NCBI RefSeq assembly: GCF_001544015.1
Contig: NZ_AP014924.1
Coordinates: forward strand, 682,001-746,000
Direction of reading: 5' to 3'
Length of the DNA: 64,000 nucleotides
DNA from: Limnochorda pilosa
GTDB lineage: Bacteria > Bacillota > Limnochordia > Limnochordales > Limnochordaceae
In this document: one piece after another, positions 44,341-52,395 of the stretch
Position numbering within the stretch: the stretch's first letter is position 1
Layout: every line of letters starts with the position of its first letter
Program-made: the position numbers and the translations under genes
The notes under the pieces: generated by a model
The model's database searches: none
What the model saw: only the letters and a program-made list of their open reading frames with translations
Told to the model about the DNA's origin: nothing

Positions 44341-44544
44341 CTAGGCGACCCGGTACCCCTCTTCTGCGACGGCCTCCCGGATCTGCTCGTCGGTGACCTG
44401 CGCGGGGTCCAGGGAGACCACGGCCTTGCCCTCGGAGAGGCTGACCAGGGCCCGCTTCACGCCGGGCAAGGACTCAATGGCCTTCGTCACCGCACGTACG
44501 CAGTGATCGCACGTCATGCCCTCGATGCGATAGGTCTTCTCCAT
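44341..44544 (-). CDS. CopZ-like heavy-metal-associated (HMA) protein
   Basis: A 67-residue metallochaperone. The copper-binding motif is GMTCDHCVRAV (Cys12 and Cys15), and the rest fits the HMA fold (SLPGVKRALVSLSEGKAVVS). ATG 44544 follows GGAAGG. Its promoter, at 44634-44662, is back to back with that of the TauE-type gene, so a copper- or sulphur-responsive regulator might control both. No copper ATPase or CsoR is in the window. Confidence 0.9.
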   Translation of the reverse strand: MEKTYRIEGMTCDHCVRAVTKAIESLPGVKRALVSLSEGKAVVSLDPAQVTDEQIREAVAEEGYRVA

Positions 44545-44633
44545 GAGTCGATCCTTCCTTTCGCGGGAACTCTCTGCCGTGCCTGCCACGCCGGGCACGG
44601 GTACCTCCCCGGGGTGTCCATGCAGACATCCGC

Positions 44634-44662
44634 AGTTTACGAGGGGCAGCGCCGAACGTCAA
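44634..44662 (-). promoter_or_regulatory. promoter of the CopZ-like gene
   Basis: On the minus strand TTGACG (44662-44657), a 17-base spacer and TAAACT (44639-44634). It reads toward the HMA gene and, probably, the methyltransferase beyond it. Confidence 0.7.
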
Positions 44663-44668
44663 GGCGTC

Positions 44669-44712
44669 TTGCACCTTTGCGTGCGAAGTGGTAAGGTGGT
44701 ACTGACCACTTC
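44669..44712 (+). promoter_or_regulatory. promoter and overlapping inverted repeat of the TauE-type operon
   Basis: TTGCAC (44669-44674), 17 bases and TAAGGT (44692-44697) form a plausible promoter. GAAGTGGT (44685-44692) and ACCACTTC (44705-44712) are perfect inverted arms 12 bases apart that enclose the -10 box, so a bound repressor would block transcription. GntR-family proteins bind such sites, and a GntR gene ends this operon. Confidence 0.6.
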
Positions 44713-44735
44713 TCCTCGAAGAAGGGATCCACGTC

Positions 44736-45578
44736 TTGAGCCTTACCATGAGCAGCTTCGCCATCATCCTCGCCATCTCCGTGTCGGCCGGCTTCCTCGG
44801 CTCCCTGCTGGGCCTGGGCGGCGGAATCATCGTCATACCCGCCCTCACCGCGGGGATGGGCTTTCCCCTTCGGGCGGTGATCGGGGCCAGCCTGGTGTCG
44901 GTCATCGCCACCTCCAGCGGGGCCGGGGCCGCGTACGTGCGCGACCGGCTCACCAACATGCGGGTGGCCATGTTCCTGGAACTGGGCACCACCACGGGGG
45001 CGTTCGCCGGGGCCTTCCTCGCCGTCCTGCTCGATCCCAAGTACCTATACTTCCTCTTCGCGGCAGTGCTCCTCTACTCCGCGGCCGGCATGTTCCAGCG
45101 CCGAAACCTGGAGGGCGCAGGACGGGTGCCCCCCAGCCGGCTGGCGGAGCGGCTCCACATGGAGGGGAGCTACCACGACGAGCTCCTGGGCCGGGAGGTG
45201 TCGTACCGGCCGGGCCGGGTGATCCCGGGCCTGGGGGTGATGGTGGGCGCCGGGGCGCTCTCGGGCATCCTGGGCATCGGCTCCGGGCTCTTCAAGGTCC
45301 TGGGTCTCGACATGGTGATGGGCCTCCCCATCAAGGTTTCCACCGCCACCAGCAACTTCATGATCGGGGTGACGGCGGCCGCGTCTGCGAGCGTCTACTT
45401 TGCCCGGGGCGACATCCGGCCGGACCTGGCTGCGCCCGTGGCCCTGGGAGTGCTTGCCGGCGCCTGGGTGGGCAGCAAGCTCCTGCCCCACCTGCCGGGG
45501 AAGGCGATCCGGTATCTCTTCATCCCGCTCCTCATCTACATGGCCGTGGAGATGCTCCGTCAGGGGGTGATGTCGTGA
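44736..45578 (+). CDS. TauE/SafE family sulfite/anion exporter-like permease
   Basis: A 280-residue membrane protein with about eight helices. The TauE repeats start with GFLGSLLGLGGGIIVIPALT and recur as GALSGILGIGSGLFKVLGLD, the duplicated glycine-rich motif of the family. Members move sulfite, sulfoacetate or other sulphur anions. TTG 44736 has AAGAAGGG upstream; ATG 44748 is an alternative. It overlaps the DUF1634 gene by 4 bases, a pairing often seen with this subfamily. Confidence 0.9.
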   Translation: MSLTMSSFAIILAISVSAGFLGSLLGLGGGIIVIPALTAGMGFPLRAVIGASLVSVIATSSGAGAAYVRDRLTNMRVAMFLELGTTTGAFAGAFLAVLLDPKYLYFLFAAVLLYSAAGMFQRRNLEGAGRVPPSRLAERLHMEGSYHDELLGREVSYRPGRVIPGLGVMVGAGALSGILGIGSGLFKVLGLDMVMGLPIKVSTATSNFMIGVTAAASASVYFARGDIRPDLAAPVALGVLAGAWVGSKLLPHLPGKAIRYLFIPLLIYMAVEMLRQGVMS

Positions 45579-46063
45579 ACGAGGCTCGAAGCCACGTGAA
45601 CCCGCTGCGGCCCAGGGAGCTCGACCCGGTGCTGGAAGGCGGGGGGGTGCCCGCGGGATCCGAAGGGCAGCCCGAGCCGGCGAACCGCGGCGGGGCCGAG
45701 GCCGGCACCGACGACCTGGCCGCCATGGAGACATGGATCAGCCGGTTGCTGCAACTGGGCGTCCTGGCCAGCGCCGCGGTCATTGCCCTGGGGGTGATCC
45801 TCTGGGCGGCCACGGGGGAGACCGGCTATGCGCCCGGCACCTACCCGCTGGGTTTCGGTTCCATCCTGGCCGGCGTGCTCGCGGGGCGGCCGCTGGCCGT
45901 GATCCAGGTGGGGCTCGTCCTCCTGGTGCTCACGCCCATCTTTCGCGTGGGGGCGGCCGTCCTCCTCTTCCACCGCCAGGGAGATCGGGCCTACACCCTC
46001 ATCACCTTGGCCGTCTTCCTGATGCTGGCGGCCACGTTTCTGGCGGGAGGGGGCGGGGGATGA
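45575..46063 (+). CDS. DUF1634 membrane protein
   Basis: A 162-residue protein with a hydrophilic N-terminal stretch of about 55 residues and then three helices (LLQLGVLASAAVIALGVILW, a middle segment around LAVIQVGLVLLVLTPIFRVG, and TLITLAVFLMLAATFLAGGG). This is DUF1634, the usual partner of TauE-like permeases. The GTG overlaps the permease stop (GTGA), and its own stop overlaps the GntR start (ATGA), so three proteins are coupled. Confidence 0.85.
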   Translation: MNEARSHVNPLRPRELDPVLEGGGVPAGSEGQPEPANRGGAEAGTDDLAAMETWISRLLQLGVLASAAVIALGVILWAATGETGYAPGTYPLGFGSILAGVLAGRPLAVIQVGLVLLVLTPIFRVGAAVLLFHRQGDRAYTLITLAVFLMLAATFLAGGGGG

Positions 46064-46887
46064 CGTCCCCGGGCGGCCGGGGGCGCTCCGCCGCCACCCC
46101 TGGGTCGCGGCGGGGAGAGGCGCGGCTGCCCGAGGGAACGCTCCTGGCCCGGGGCGGCGCCGTTCCGCTCCACCACCAGCTCCGGCTGGCCCTCCAGCGC
46201 CTGATCGAGGAGGGCGTCTGGAAGCCGAACGAGCGGCTGCCCGGCGAGCGGGCGCTCACCCAACGGTTCGGCCTCAGCCGGGCCACGGTGCGTCAGGCCC
46301 TGCAAGAGATGACCGCCGCGGGACTCCTTGTGAAACGCCACGGCAGCGGCACCTACGTGGCCCCACGGCGGCTGGAGGAGACCCTGGCGGTCCTGAAGGG
46401 CTTCGCCGAGGAGCTGGTGGACCAGGGGCTCGCCCCGCGGGTGCGGGTGGTGCGGGCGGGCCCCGTGGGGGCGGCCCCGGAGGTGGCGAAAGCACTGGGC
46501 GTTCCCGCCGGCGCCTCCGTGGTGGAGGTCAGCCGGATCGTGCAGGTGGAAGGGGTCGCTCTGCTGGCCGACGACAGCTTCCTGCCCCAGGCGGTGGGGG
46601 AGCTGGTGTTGATGGCCGGTCCGGGCCGCTCCATCTACGCGACCCTGGACCTCCTGGGCCACCCGCCGGCCGAGGGCGAGCAGACCATCGCCTCGGCCCC
46701 GGCCGACGAGCGCGACGCCCGCCGCCTGGGGTTGCGGCCGGGCGAGCCGGTGCTGGTGGCCCGGCGCGTCACCCGGCTGGCTGACGGCACCCCGGTGGAG
46801 TACCGGCGCGCCGTTTACCGCGCGGAGCGCTACCAGTACAGGGTGCGGCTGCACCGGGCAGCGGCCCCGGAGCAGGGATCGGCCTGA
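46060..46887 (+). CDS. GntR family regulator, HutC (UTRA) type
   Basis: A 275-residue regulator. The GntR winged helix is PLHHQLRLALQRLIEEGVWK, LPGERALTQRFGLSRATVRQ and ALQEMTAAGLLVKRHGSGTY. The UTRA ligand domain follows (VLKGFAEELVDQGLAPRVRV ... YRRAVYRAERYQYRVRL). UTRA proteins sense small metabolites, often sugars, amines or histidine-type compounds. It is translationally coupled to the DUF1634 gene and probably acts on the inverted repeat at 44685-44712. Confidence 0.93.
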   Translation: MTSPGGRGRSAATPGSRRGEARLPEGTLLARGGAVPLHHQLRLALQRLIEEGVWKPNERLPGERALTQRFGLSRATVRQALQEMTAAGLLVKRHGSGTYVAPRRLEETLAVLKGFAEELVDQGLAPRVRVVRAGPVGAAPEVAKALGVPAGASVVEVSRIVQVEGVALLADDSFLPQAVGELVLMAGPGRSIYATLDLLGHPPAEGEQTIASAPADERDARRLGLRPGEPVLVARRVTRLADGTPVEYRRAVYRAERYQYRVRLHRAAAPEQGSA

Positions 46888-46952
46888 CCGGCGGCGAAAG
46901 ACGCTCGAGCCAACGCCGGAATCATGCCGGCACGAATCGAGGTCTTTCGGGA

Positions 46953-48251
46953 TTGCGCCGCCAGCACCAGCCGAATGGTTCCGCGTCCGGGAGCGCCACG
47001 GGCCGGGATGAGCCCGCCCGCCGCGGCGCCTCGCTCCTGCAGGCCGCCTCGGCCCTGAAGCACCGGGATTTCCGCCTCTTCATGACCGGCCAGCTGGTCT
47101 CCCTCACCGGGACCTGGATGCAGGCGGTGGCGCAGGCATGGCTCGTGCTGCAGCTCACGGGCTCTCCCTTCAAGCTGGGGGCGGTCACCGCCGTGCAGAC
47201 GCTGCCCGTGCTGGTGCTCTCCCTCTTCGCGGGGGTGGTGGCGGACCGGCTCCCCCGCCGTTCGGTGCTCCTGGCCACCCAGACCAGCATGATGCTCTTC
47301 GCGCTGGCCCTCTCGGCTCTGACCTGGACCGGCGTGGTTCAGTACTGGCACGTGGTGGCGCTGGCCCTGGGGCTGGGGCTCGCCAACACCTTCGACATGC
47401 CCGCCCGCCAGGCGTTCATGGTGGAGCTGGTGGCGCCCGAGGACATGGTGAACGCCATCGCCATCAACTCGTCGGTCTTCAACGTGACCCGCCTGGTGGG
47501 ACCGGCGGTCGCGGGGCTGATCACGGGCCTGTGGGGACCCGCACCCGCCTTCCTGCTCAACGGGCTCACCTTCCTGGCCGTCATCGCCAGCCTGATCCTG
47601 ATCCCGCCGCGGCCCCGGCAGCATGCGGTGGGGGTCCAGCGGGGGCTCCTCTCCCACGTGCGCGAGGGACTGCAGTACGTCCGGCGCACCCCCCGGGTGG
47701 CCCGGGCCATCCTCCTCCTGGGCGCCCTCTCCACCTTCACCATGAACGTCAACGTCCTGGTGCCGGTCTTCGCCCGGGACGCGCTGGCCCAGGGCGCCAC
47801 CGGGTACGGCCTCCTCATGTCGGCCATGGGGGTCGGGGCGCTGGTGGGCGCCCTCTACCTGGCGGCCCGCAGCCACGAGGGGGACCCGACGGGGCTCCGG
47901 ATCGCGGCGGCCTTCGTCCTCTCGGGCGCCCTGGTGCTCTTGGGGCTCACCCGGCAGTACGCCCCGGCCCTGGCGGTGATGATGGCCGTGGGCTGGGGGA
48001 TGGTCAGCTTCAACGCCAGCACCAACAGCACCCTGCAGATGAACACCCCCGACACCTACCGGGGGCGGGTGATGAGCCTCTACAGCCTCATGCTGGTGGG
48101 CGTGGCTCCCATCGGCAGCCTCCTCACCGGGGCCGCGCTGGACGCCTGGGGTCCGGCGGCCACCGCGCTCCTGGCCGGCGGGGCGGGGTTCCTCTTCGCC
48201 GTGATCCTCCAGCCCTGGCGCGACCTGCGCCGCTCTCCTGAAGCGGCCTGA
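46953..48251 (+). CDS. MFS exporter, enterobactin-exporter-like (MFS_3)
   Basis: A 432-residue, 12-helix transporter. It opens LKHRDFRLFMTGQLVSLTGT, then WLVLQLTGSPFKLGAVTAVQ, GVVADRLPRRSVLLATQTSM (motif A) and NTFDMPARQAFMVELVAPED, matching the EntS/MFS_3 group. TTG 46953 is used, with GAGG about 10 bases upstream; internal starts would trim a hydrophilic leader. It is a different member of the same group as the gene at 37223. Substrate unknown. Confidence 0.88.
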   Translation: MRRQHQPNGSASGSATGRDEPARRGASLLQAASALKHRDFRLFMTGQLVSLTGTWMQAVAQAWLVLQLTGSPFKLGAVTAVQTLPVLVLSLFAGVVADRLPRRSVLLATQTSMMLFALALSALTWTGVVQYWHVVALALGLGLANTFDMPARQAFMVELVAPEDMVNAIAINSSVFNVTRLVGPAVAGLITGLWGPAPAFLLNGLTFLAVIASLILIPPRPRQHAVGVQRGLLSHVREGLQYVRRTPRVARAILLLGALSTFTMNVNVLVPVFARDALAQGATGYGLLMSAMGVGALVGALYLAARSHEGDPTGLRIAAAFVLSGALVLLGLTRQYAPALAVMMAVGWGMVSFNASTNSTLQMNTPDTYRGRVMSLYSLMLVGVAPIGSLLTGAALDAWGPAATALLAGGAGFLFAVILQPWRDLRRSPEAA

Positions 48252-48452
48252 GGTCTCCGTGGACGGGCGGACGCAAGCCGTCTGAAGCGCACGCCCGGGC
48301 CACGCTCCCCTTGCACCTGCGGCTTCACCCTCATCCTTTCGGTCCCGGCGGTCGATACCGCGCGGGGGGAGCTTCTCGGTGCGCGCGGTGCGCCGCCGGC
48401 GGGGCCTTCCGACCACGGTACCCGGCACCGCCCGGGTGAGGAGGGAAACGAG

Positions 48453-50351
48453 GTGCACTGGTTCCGACGACCCAGGGAGCGGGCCCCTCGCGTCGCCGCG
48501 CCGGCGGGGCGGAGGAGGCGCCGTGGCGTCTGGCGGCGGACAGGGTGGCTGAACCCCTGGCGCCTGGTGGAGAACCGCTCCACCCTCTTCAAGATCGTCC
48601 TCCTCGTGGTGCTGGTCTCCGCCGCCACCGCCTACGTGGGGTGGACGGGCTACACCGGGCTGCAGGCCACCAGCACCACGGTGACCGGGCTCATCGACAG
48701 GCGGATTCCGCTCCTGGAGAGCCTGGGTGCGGCGCAGAGCAGCGTGTGGGAGGCGGCGGCCGCCGCGTACCGGACCGTGCTGGGAAGTGCGGACGAGGCC
48801 CGGGGCATGACCGAGACGGCCCAGTTCCGGGGCCGCGTCGCCACCGCGGCGGCACGCCTCGGCCAGCTTCGCCCTCAGATGGCCCCGGAGGATCAGGCGA
48901 TCCTCCAGGAGGTTCTGGATCACCTGCAGCAGTGGGCGGATGGCACGGAGGAGCTGGGGCGGCAGGTCTCCGCGGGGGAGCTGGAGGCGGCCGCGGCGCT
49001 CTCCCGGGTGGACGGGCTCCAGCGGGAGCACCTGGACCATGCCAACCGCATGCTCTCCCAGCTTTCCATCGTGATCAAGACCGACATGCACATCGCCAGG
49101 CAGGAGACCCTGGACCTCTTCCAGCGCGCCAGCGCCTCCATGGTGATCACCATGGGTGCCGCCACCCTGCTGAGCCTGGTGCTGGGCGTGCTGCTGGCCC
49201 TCTCCCTCAGCCGGCCGCTGCGCCGGTTGTCGGAGTTCGTGGGGAGCGTGGCCCAGGGAGACTTCTCGGGAAGGGCCGAGGGCCTCGAGCAGCGGGACGA
49301 GGTGGGGCGGCTGGCCGCGGGGCTGAACACCGCCGTCCGCCAGGTGCGGGCCATGCTCCACCAGGTCCGCCAGGCGGCCAGGGCGGTGAACGCCTCGGGG
49401 AACGCGCTCACCCAAGCCTCCGCCAGCGTGACCGACGGCATCCGGCAGGTGAGCCGCACCGTTCAGGAGCTGGCCCGAGGGGCGGACGAGCAGTCCCGGA
49501 AGCTGGCAGGCGCCCAGGAGGTCCTGCAGGGCCAGGTGGGCCGCCTGCAAGGGGCGGCGCAGGCCGCGGAAGCCATCGCCCGTGAAGCTGCGGCCCTCTC
49601 ACGGGAGGCCGAGGCGGGTGAAAGCTCCGTAGGCCAGGTGCACCAGGGCCTGGCGCGCATCCGCGAGGCGGTGGGCCGCTCGGGCGAGGCAAACCAGCGG
49701 CTCACCCAGGGGACCCTCCGCATCAGCGAGGCGGTGGACCTGATCCACACCATCGCCGACCAGACCAACCTGCTGGCCCTGAACGCCTCCATCGAGGCCG
49801 CTCGGGCCGGCGAGCACGGCCGGGGGTTCGCGGTGGTGGCCGCCGAGATCCGCAAGCTGGCCGAGCAGGCGGCGGGGGCCGCAGAAGAGATCCGGCGCCT
49901 GATGGACCAGGTCCGAACCGAAGCCTCGGGCGTGGAGGCGAGCGTGGGGAGCCTCACTCAGGAGGTGGACGAGGGCGTTCCCGTGATCCGCTTGTCGGCC
50001 GAGAGCTTCCGGCAGATCGCCGCGGCGGTGAAGGGCCTCAGCGGGCGGGTCGTGGAGCTGGCGCGCACCCTCGACCGGGTGGTGGAAGGGAACCGCCCCG
50101 TGGAGGCCGCGGTGGAGGAGGTCGTCTCCATCTCGCAGGAGACGGCGGCCGGCGCCCAGGAGGTGGCGGCGAGCACCCAGGAGCAGGACGCCTCCATGCA
50201 GGAGATCGCCGCTGCCGTGCGTCAACTGGCCGGGCTGGCCGGTGAGCTGGAGGAGGGGTTGGCCCGCTTCCGGCTGGCCGCCGAGTCGGAACCCGGGGCC
50301 GGGGGCGGCGGGAGCGACGCTCCCGCTGAATCGACGGCCTTTCCGGCCTGA
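48453..50351 (+). CDS. methyl-accepting chemotaxis protein
   Basis: A 632-residue chemoreceptor. A basic N-terminus and a first membrane helix ([20 protein letters not shown]) precede an extracytoplasmic four-helix-bundle-like sensor of about 170 residues. A second helix ([20 protein letters not shown]), a HAMP domain and the coiled-coil signalling domain follow. The conserved hairpin tip for CheA/CheW is [20 protein letters not shown], then [23 protein letters not shown] 48453 has GGAGGGAAACG upstream. GTCGATAC at 48351-48358 weakly resembles a sigma-D -10 box. The ligand is unknown. Confidence 0.95.
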   Translation: MHWFRRPRERAPRVAAPAGRRRRRGVWRRTGWLNPWRLVENRSTLFKIVLLVVLVSAATAYVGWTGYTGLQATSTTVTGLIDRRIPLLESLGAAQSSVWEAAAAAYRTVLGSADEARGMTETAQFRGRVATAAARLGQLRPQMAPEDQAILQEVLDHLQQWADGTEELGRQVSAGELEAAAALSRVDGLQREHLDHANRMLSQLSIVIKTDMHIARQETLDLFQRASASMVITMGAATLLSLVLGVLLALSLSRPLRRLSEFVGSVAQGDFSGRAEGLEQRDEVGRLAAGLNTAVRQVRAMLHQVRQAARAVNASGNALTQASASVTDGIRQVSRTVQELARGADEQSRKLAGAQEVLQGQVGRLQGAAQAAEAIAREAAALSREAEAGESSVGQVHQGLARIREAVGRSGEANQRLTQGTLRISEAVDLIHTIADQTNLLALNASIEAARAGEHGRGFAVVAAEIRKLAEQAAGAAEEIRRLMDQVRTEASGVEASVGSLTQEVDEGVPVIRLSAESFRQIAAAVKGLSGRVVELARTLDRVVEGNRPVEAAVEEVVSISQETAAGAQEVAASTQEQDASMQEIAAAVRQLAGLAGELEEGLARFRLAAESEPGAGGGGSDAPAESTAFPA

Positions 50352-50429
50352 CCGCGGGCCCTCCCCAGCCTGACCGTGGGCGTCCCTCTCCCGGGGGCAG
50401 CTCTCGTGGTTTTCCATCACCATGACGGC

Positions 50430-50802
50430 CGGCCGGACCAGCCTGGACGCCAGAGCGAGGCCCCCCGGCCGCCCGGTGGCCTCCACCACCACGTCGCAAC
50501 GGGCGGAGAGCGCCCCGACCACCGTCACCCGGTCCGTGGGGCGCACGTGCACTTGGTCCACAACCTCCAGGGCTGCGGCCAGGGGCTCGCTGAAGACCGC
50601 CTGGCGGTCCGGAACGCCCTCGGGCACCGGGTGGAGGTTGGCTTCGGGGAGCACGCAGTACTCGGCGAAGGCGCCGTCCCAGTCCCTGATCCCCAGGACC
50701 CTCACGTTGCGGCAGTGCCTTCAACGCCTCACCCGGGCCCGGCTCCGGGATCGGACGCTCCACGAGCCGGACCTGGCCCGCCTGGACCGCCAGTGCCTGC
50801 AT
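50430..50802 (-). pseudogene. zinc-dependent alcohol dehydrogenase (MDR), decayed with internal deletions
   Basis: Pieces of a medium-chain dehydrogenase lie in order but in different frames. The start is ALAVQAGQVRLVERPIPEPG (from ATG 50802). The frame then changes to RVLGIRDWDGAFAEYCVLPE, PDRQAVFSEPLAAALEVVDQ and VHVRPTDRVTVVG. A jump follows to CDVVVEATGRPGGLALASRL, after which the sequence no longer resembles the family. The segment with the GHE motif and the zinc-binding cysteines is missing, and so is the glycine-rich NAD loop. At least two deletions are needed to explain this, so no active enzyme can be made. Confidence 0.85.
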
Positions 50803-51053
50803 GACCCCAGCTCCCTGCCAGCGCGATGGTTAAACCGGAGAGACGCCTTCACGGGTGCCAGGGCAACTCCTTCCCCGCCGGCGCCCTTACGACCCTTTCC
50901 GGCGACGGGGCCGTCGGACCGGCAGGGTTTCGTTGAGATACAGAATTCCTGTCAAATTGGGACGACCCCCTCAAGCCCGTGGCAAGGCTGTCGATAACCA
51001 ATCGTAGCACGGAGAAGTTCCCGGGCACGGGCGTGCCCGTGGGAGGAGTGTCC
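50803..51053. other. intergenic region before the agr-like locus
   Basis: About 250 bases without a gene. GC content falls sharply from about 50930 on. ACAG-N5-CTGT (in TACAGAATTCCTGTC, near 50940) is a short inverted repeat that might be regulatory. No confident -35/-10 pair was found, although this region should hold the agr promoter. Confidence 0.45.
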
Positions 51054-51707
51054 GTGGAGCGCTTGGCTGACCGCATGGGCCGGTGGCTCGCCTCCGAGTT
51101 CGACTGGACGCCCGAGCAGCAAGAGGTCGCAACCTTCTCTCTGGTCCTCGTCGTCTCCACGTCGTTCACTCTGCTTCTTATCCTTCTCTTGTCCTGGGCT
51201 GCAGGTGTCCTGGCGGAAGCGCTCATCATGGCCGGAACGTCGGCTCTGCTGAGGATGTTCGGCGGAGGAGCGCATCTCTCGGGTGGATGGCGATGCGGCT
51301 GGGCTAGCGCACTCGCGGTGACAGGTATGGCCCTTGTCGCGCATGGCGTCGGACCTGTCGTGGGATCGACCTTGGGGATGGCGACGCCTTGGGTGCTCCC
51401 AGTGACCGGGCTGGCCGTCGCGGTCGTCATGGCCCGACTGGCACCCGTTCCAGCGCCCGAGAAACCCATACGATCTGAACGGCGCCGCCGAAGCCTGCGC
51501 GCGCTGGCCATAGCAGTGAGCGTGACGTGGGGCGGGGCGTGGGCCGTGATCCTGAGCCTCCGGGAAGTTCAGCCTGCCCTCTGGCTCGCCTCGGCCTTCG
51601 GACTGTTCCAGGAGACGCTCTCGGTAACCCCTTCGGGAGGACGCGCCGCTCGTTGGCTTGACCGGACGATAGCACAGGTTTTCATGAAAGGAGGTGAGAC
51701 GGCGTGA
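51054..51707 (+). CDS. agrB: AgrB-like accessory gene regulator, peptide-processing membrane protease
   Basis: A 217-residue membrane cysteine endopeptidase that trims and cyclises the AgrD peptide. The catalytic pair is His74 and Cys81 in RMFGGGAHLSGGWRCGWAS, with the same H-x6-C spacing as staphylococcal AgrB. Around it are about five or six helices (LVLVVSTSFTLLLILLLSWA and others). GTG 51054 is set by GGAGGAG upstream. It overlaps the peptide gene by 4 bases (GTGA). Base composition here is near 53-60% GC, well below the flanks, which suggests the locus arrived by transfer. Confidence 0.92.
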   Translation: MERLADRMGRWLASEFDWTPEQQEVATFSLVLVVSTSFTLLLILLLSWAAGVLAEALIMAGTSALLRMFGGGAHLSGGWRCGWASALAVTGMALVAHGVGPVVGSTLGMATPWVLPVTGLAVAVVMARLAPVPAPEKPIRSERRRRSLRALAIAVSVTWGGAWAVILSLREVQPALWLASAFGLFQETLSVTPSGGRAARWLDRTIAQVFMKGGETA

Positions 51708-51832
51708 AGAGAATGCTTGGACCGATGATCCTGGCCCTTCTTGGGTTCTTGGCCGCCACGAACGTAACATACGCGTGCGCCTGGTTCTGGTACCAGCCAA
51801 AGCCGCCGAAGGCTTTGATGGCGACTAAGTAG
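51704..51832 (+). CDS. agrD: AgrD-like cyclic lactone autoinducer peptide precursor
   Basis: A 42-residue precursor. An amphipathic or hydrophobic leader (GPMILALLGFLAATNVTYA) is followed by Cys25 and the core CAWFW, then the recognition tail YQPKPPKALMATK. Aligned with staphylococcal AgrD (core of Cys plus four, then two residues and Pro-x-x-Pro), the predicted product is a thiolactone ring of Cys-Ala-Trp-Phe-Trp with a short N-terminal tail. The tail is basic, unlike the acidic tail of many AgrD proteins. AAAGGAGGTGAG upstream is the best ribosome site in the locus, fitting high expression. Confidence 0.93.
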   Translation: MKRMLGPMILALLGFLAATNVTYACAWFWYQPKPPKALMATK

Positions 51833-51900
51833 GGAGCGAAGGCTGACATGGCGGTCAGCGGCGGCGCGTCATCATCGAAGGGCCTTCGGGAGTGCTCCGA

Positions 51901-52395
51901 ATGGCCCGCTGGGTTCTGATCTACCTGCTCGGCTTTCTGCCACAGACGTTTCTCCTTCTCTACGCTGCGCTCGGGCTCGTGGGCGCACGCGCTGGCTCAC
52001 GGCGCCTCGCAGTCCCGGCTGCGACACTGGGGCTGGTTGCGCTCATGCTGCGCCCCACCTTGTCCCAAGGTTGGTATATTCCGGTTTCCATGGCGATCCT
52101 CGTGGCAAGTCTCATGCTTTTCAGACTGGCGTCTACCTTGGAGGCCGTCGCGGCGGCAGCCATCGGTTTCATCCTCATAGCTGCAGGTGACCTCTTTGTC
52201 ATGGCTCCCACCTTCTACCTCCTTGGTTTCAGCTACGATCAAGTAGTGGAATCCCCTCGGCTGTACGTCGTCTTTGGCTCCCTGGAGGGAACGTTCCTCG
52301 CAGTTGCTGCCCTTCTGGTGCGGGTGAAGGCGGTTACTGTCGTATCGATCTCGCGTTGGGAGAAGGTTCTAGCTCAAAGGAGGGCAGGCAAGTGA
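51901..52395 (+). CDS. polytopic membrane protein of the agr-like locus, probable detached sensor domain
   Basis: A 164-residue protein with about five or six hydrophobic helices: WVLIYLLGFLPQTFLLLYAA, LAVPAATLGLVALML, YIPVSMAILVASLMLFRLAS, AVAAAAIGFILIAAGDLFVM and VFGSLEGTFLAVAALLVRV. Its length and topology resemble the membrane sensor half of AgrC, and the next gene, overlapping by 4 bases (GTGA), is a kinase with only two helices. I infer that the two proteins together do the job of one AgrC. ATG 51901 is favoured by GGAG 8 bases upstream; GTG 51892 is the alternative. No known signature is visible. Confidence 0.78.
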   Translation: MARWVLIYLLGFLPQTFLLLYAALGLVGARAGSRRLAVPAATLGLVALMLRPTLSQGWYIPVSMAILVASLMLFRLASTLEAVAAAAIGFILIAAGDLFVMAPTFYLLGFSYDQVVESPRLYVVFGSLEGTFLAVAALLVRVKAVTVVSISRWEKVLAQRRAGK

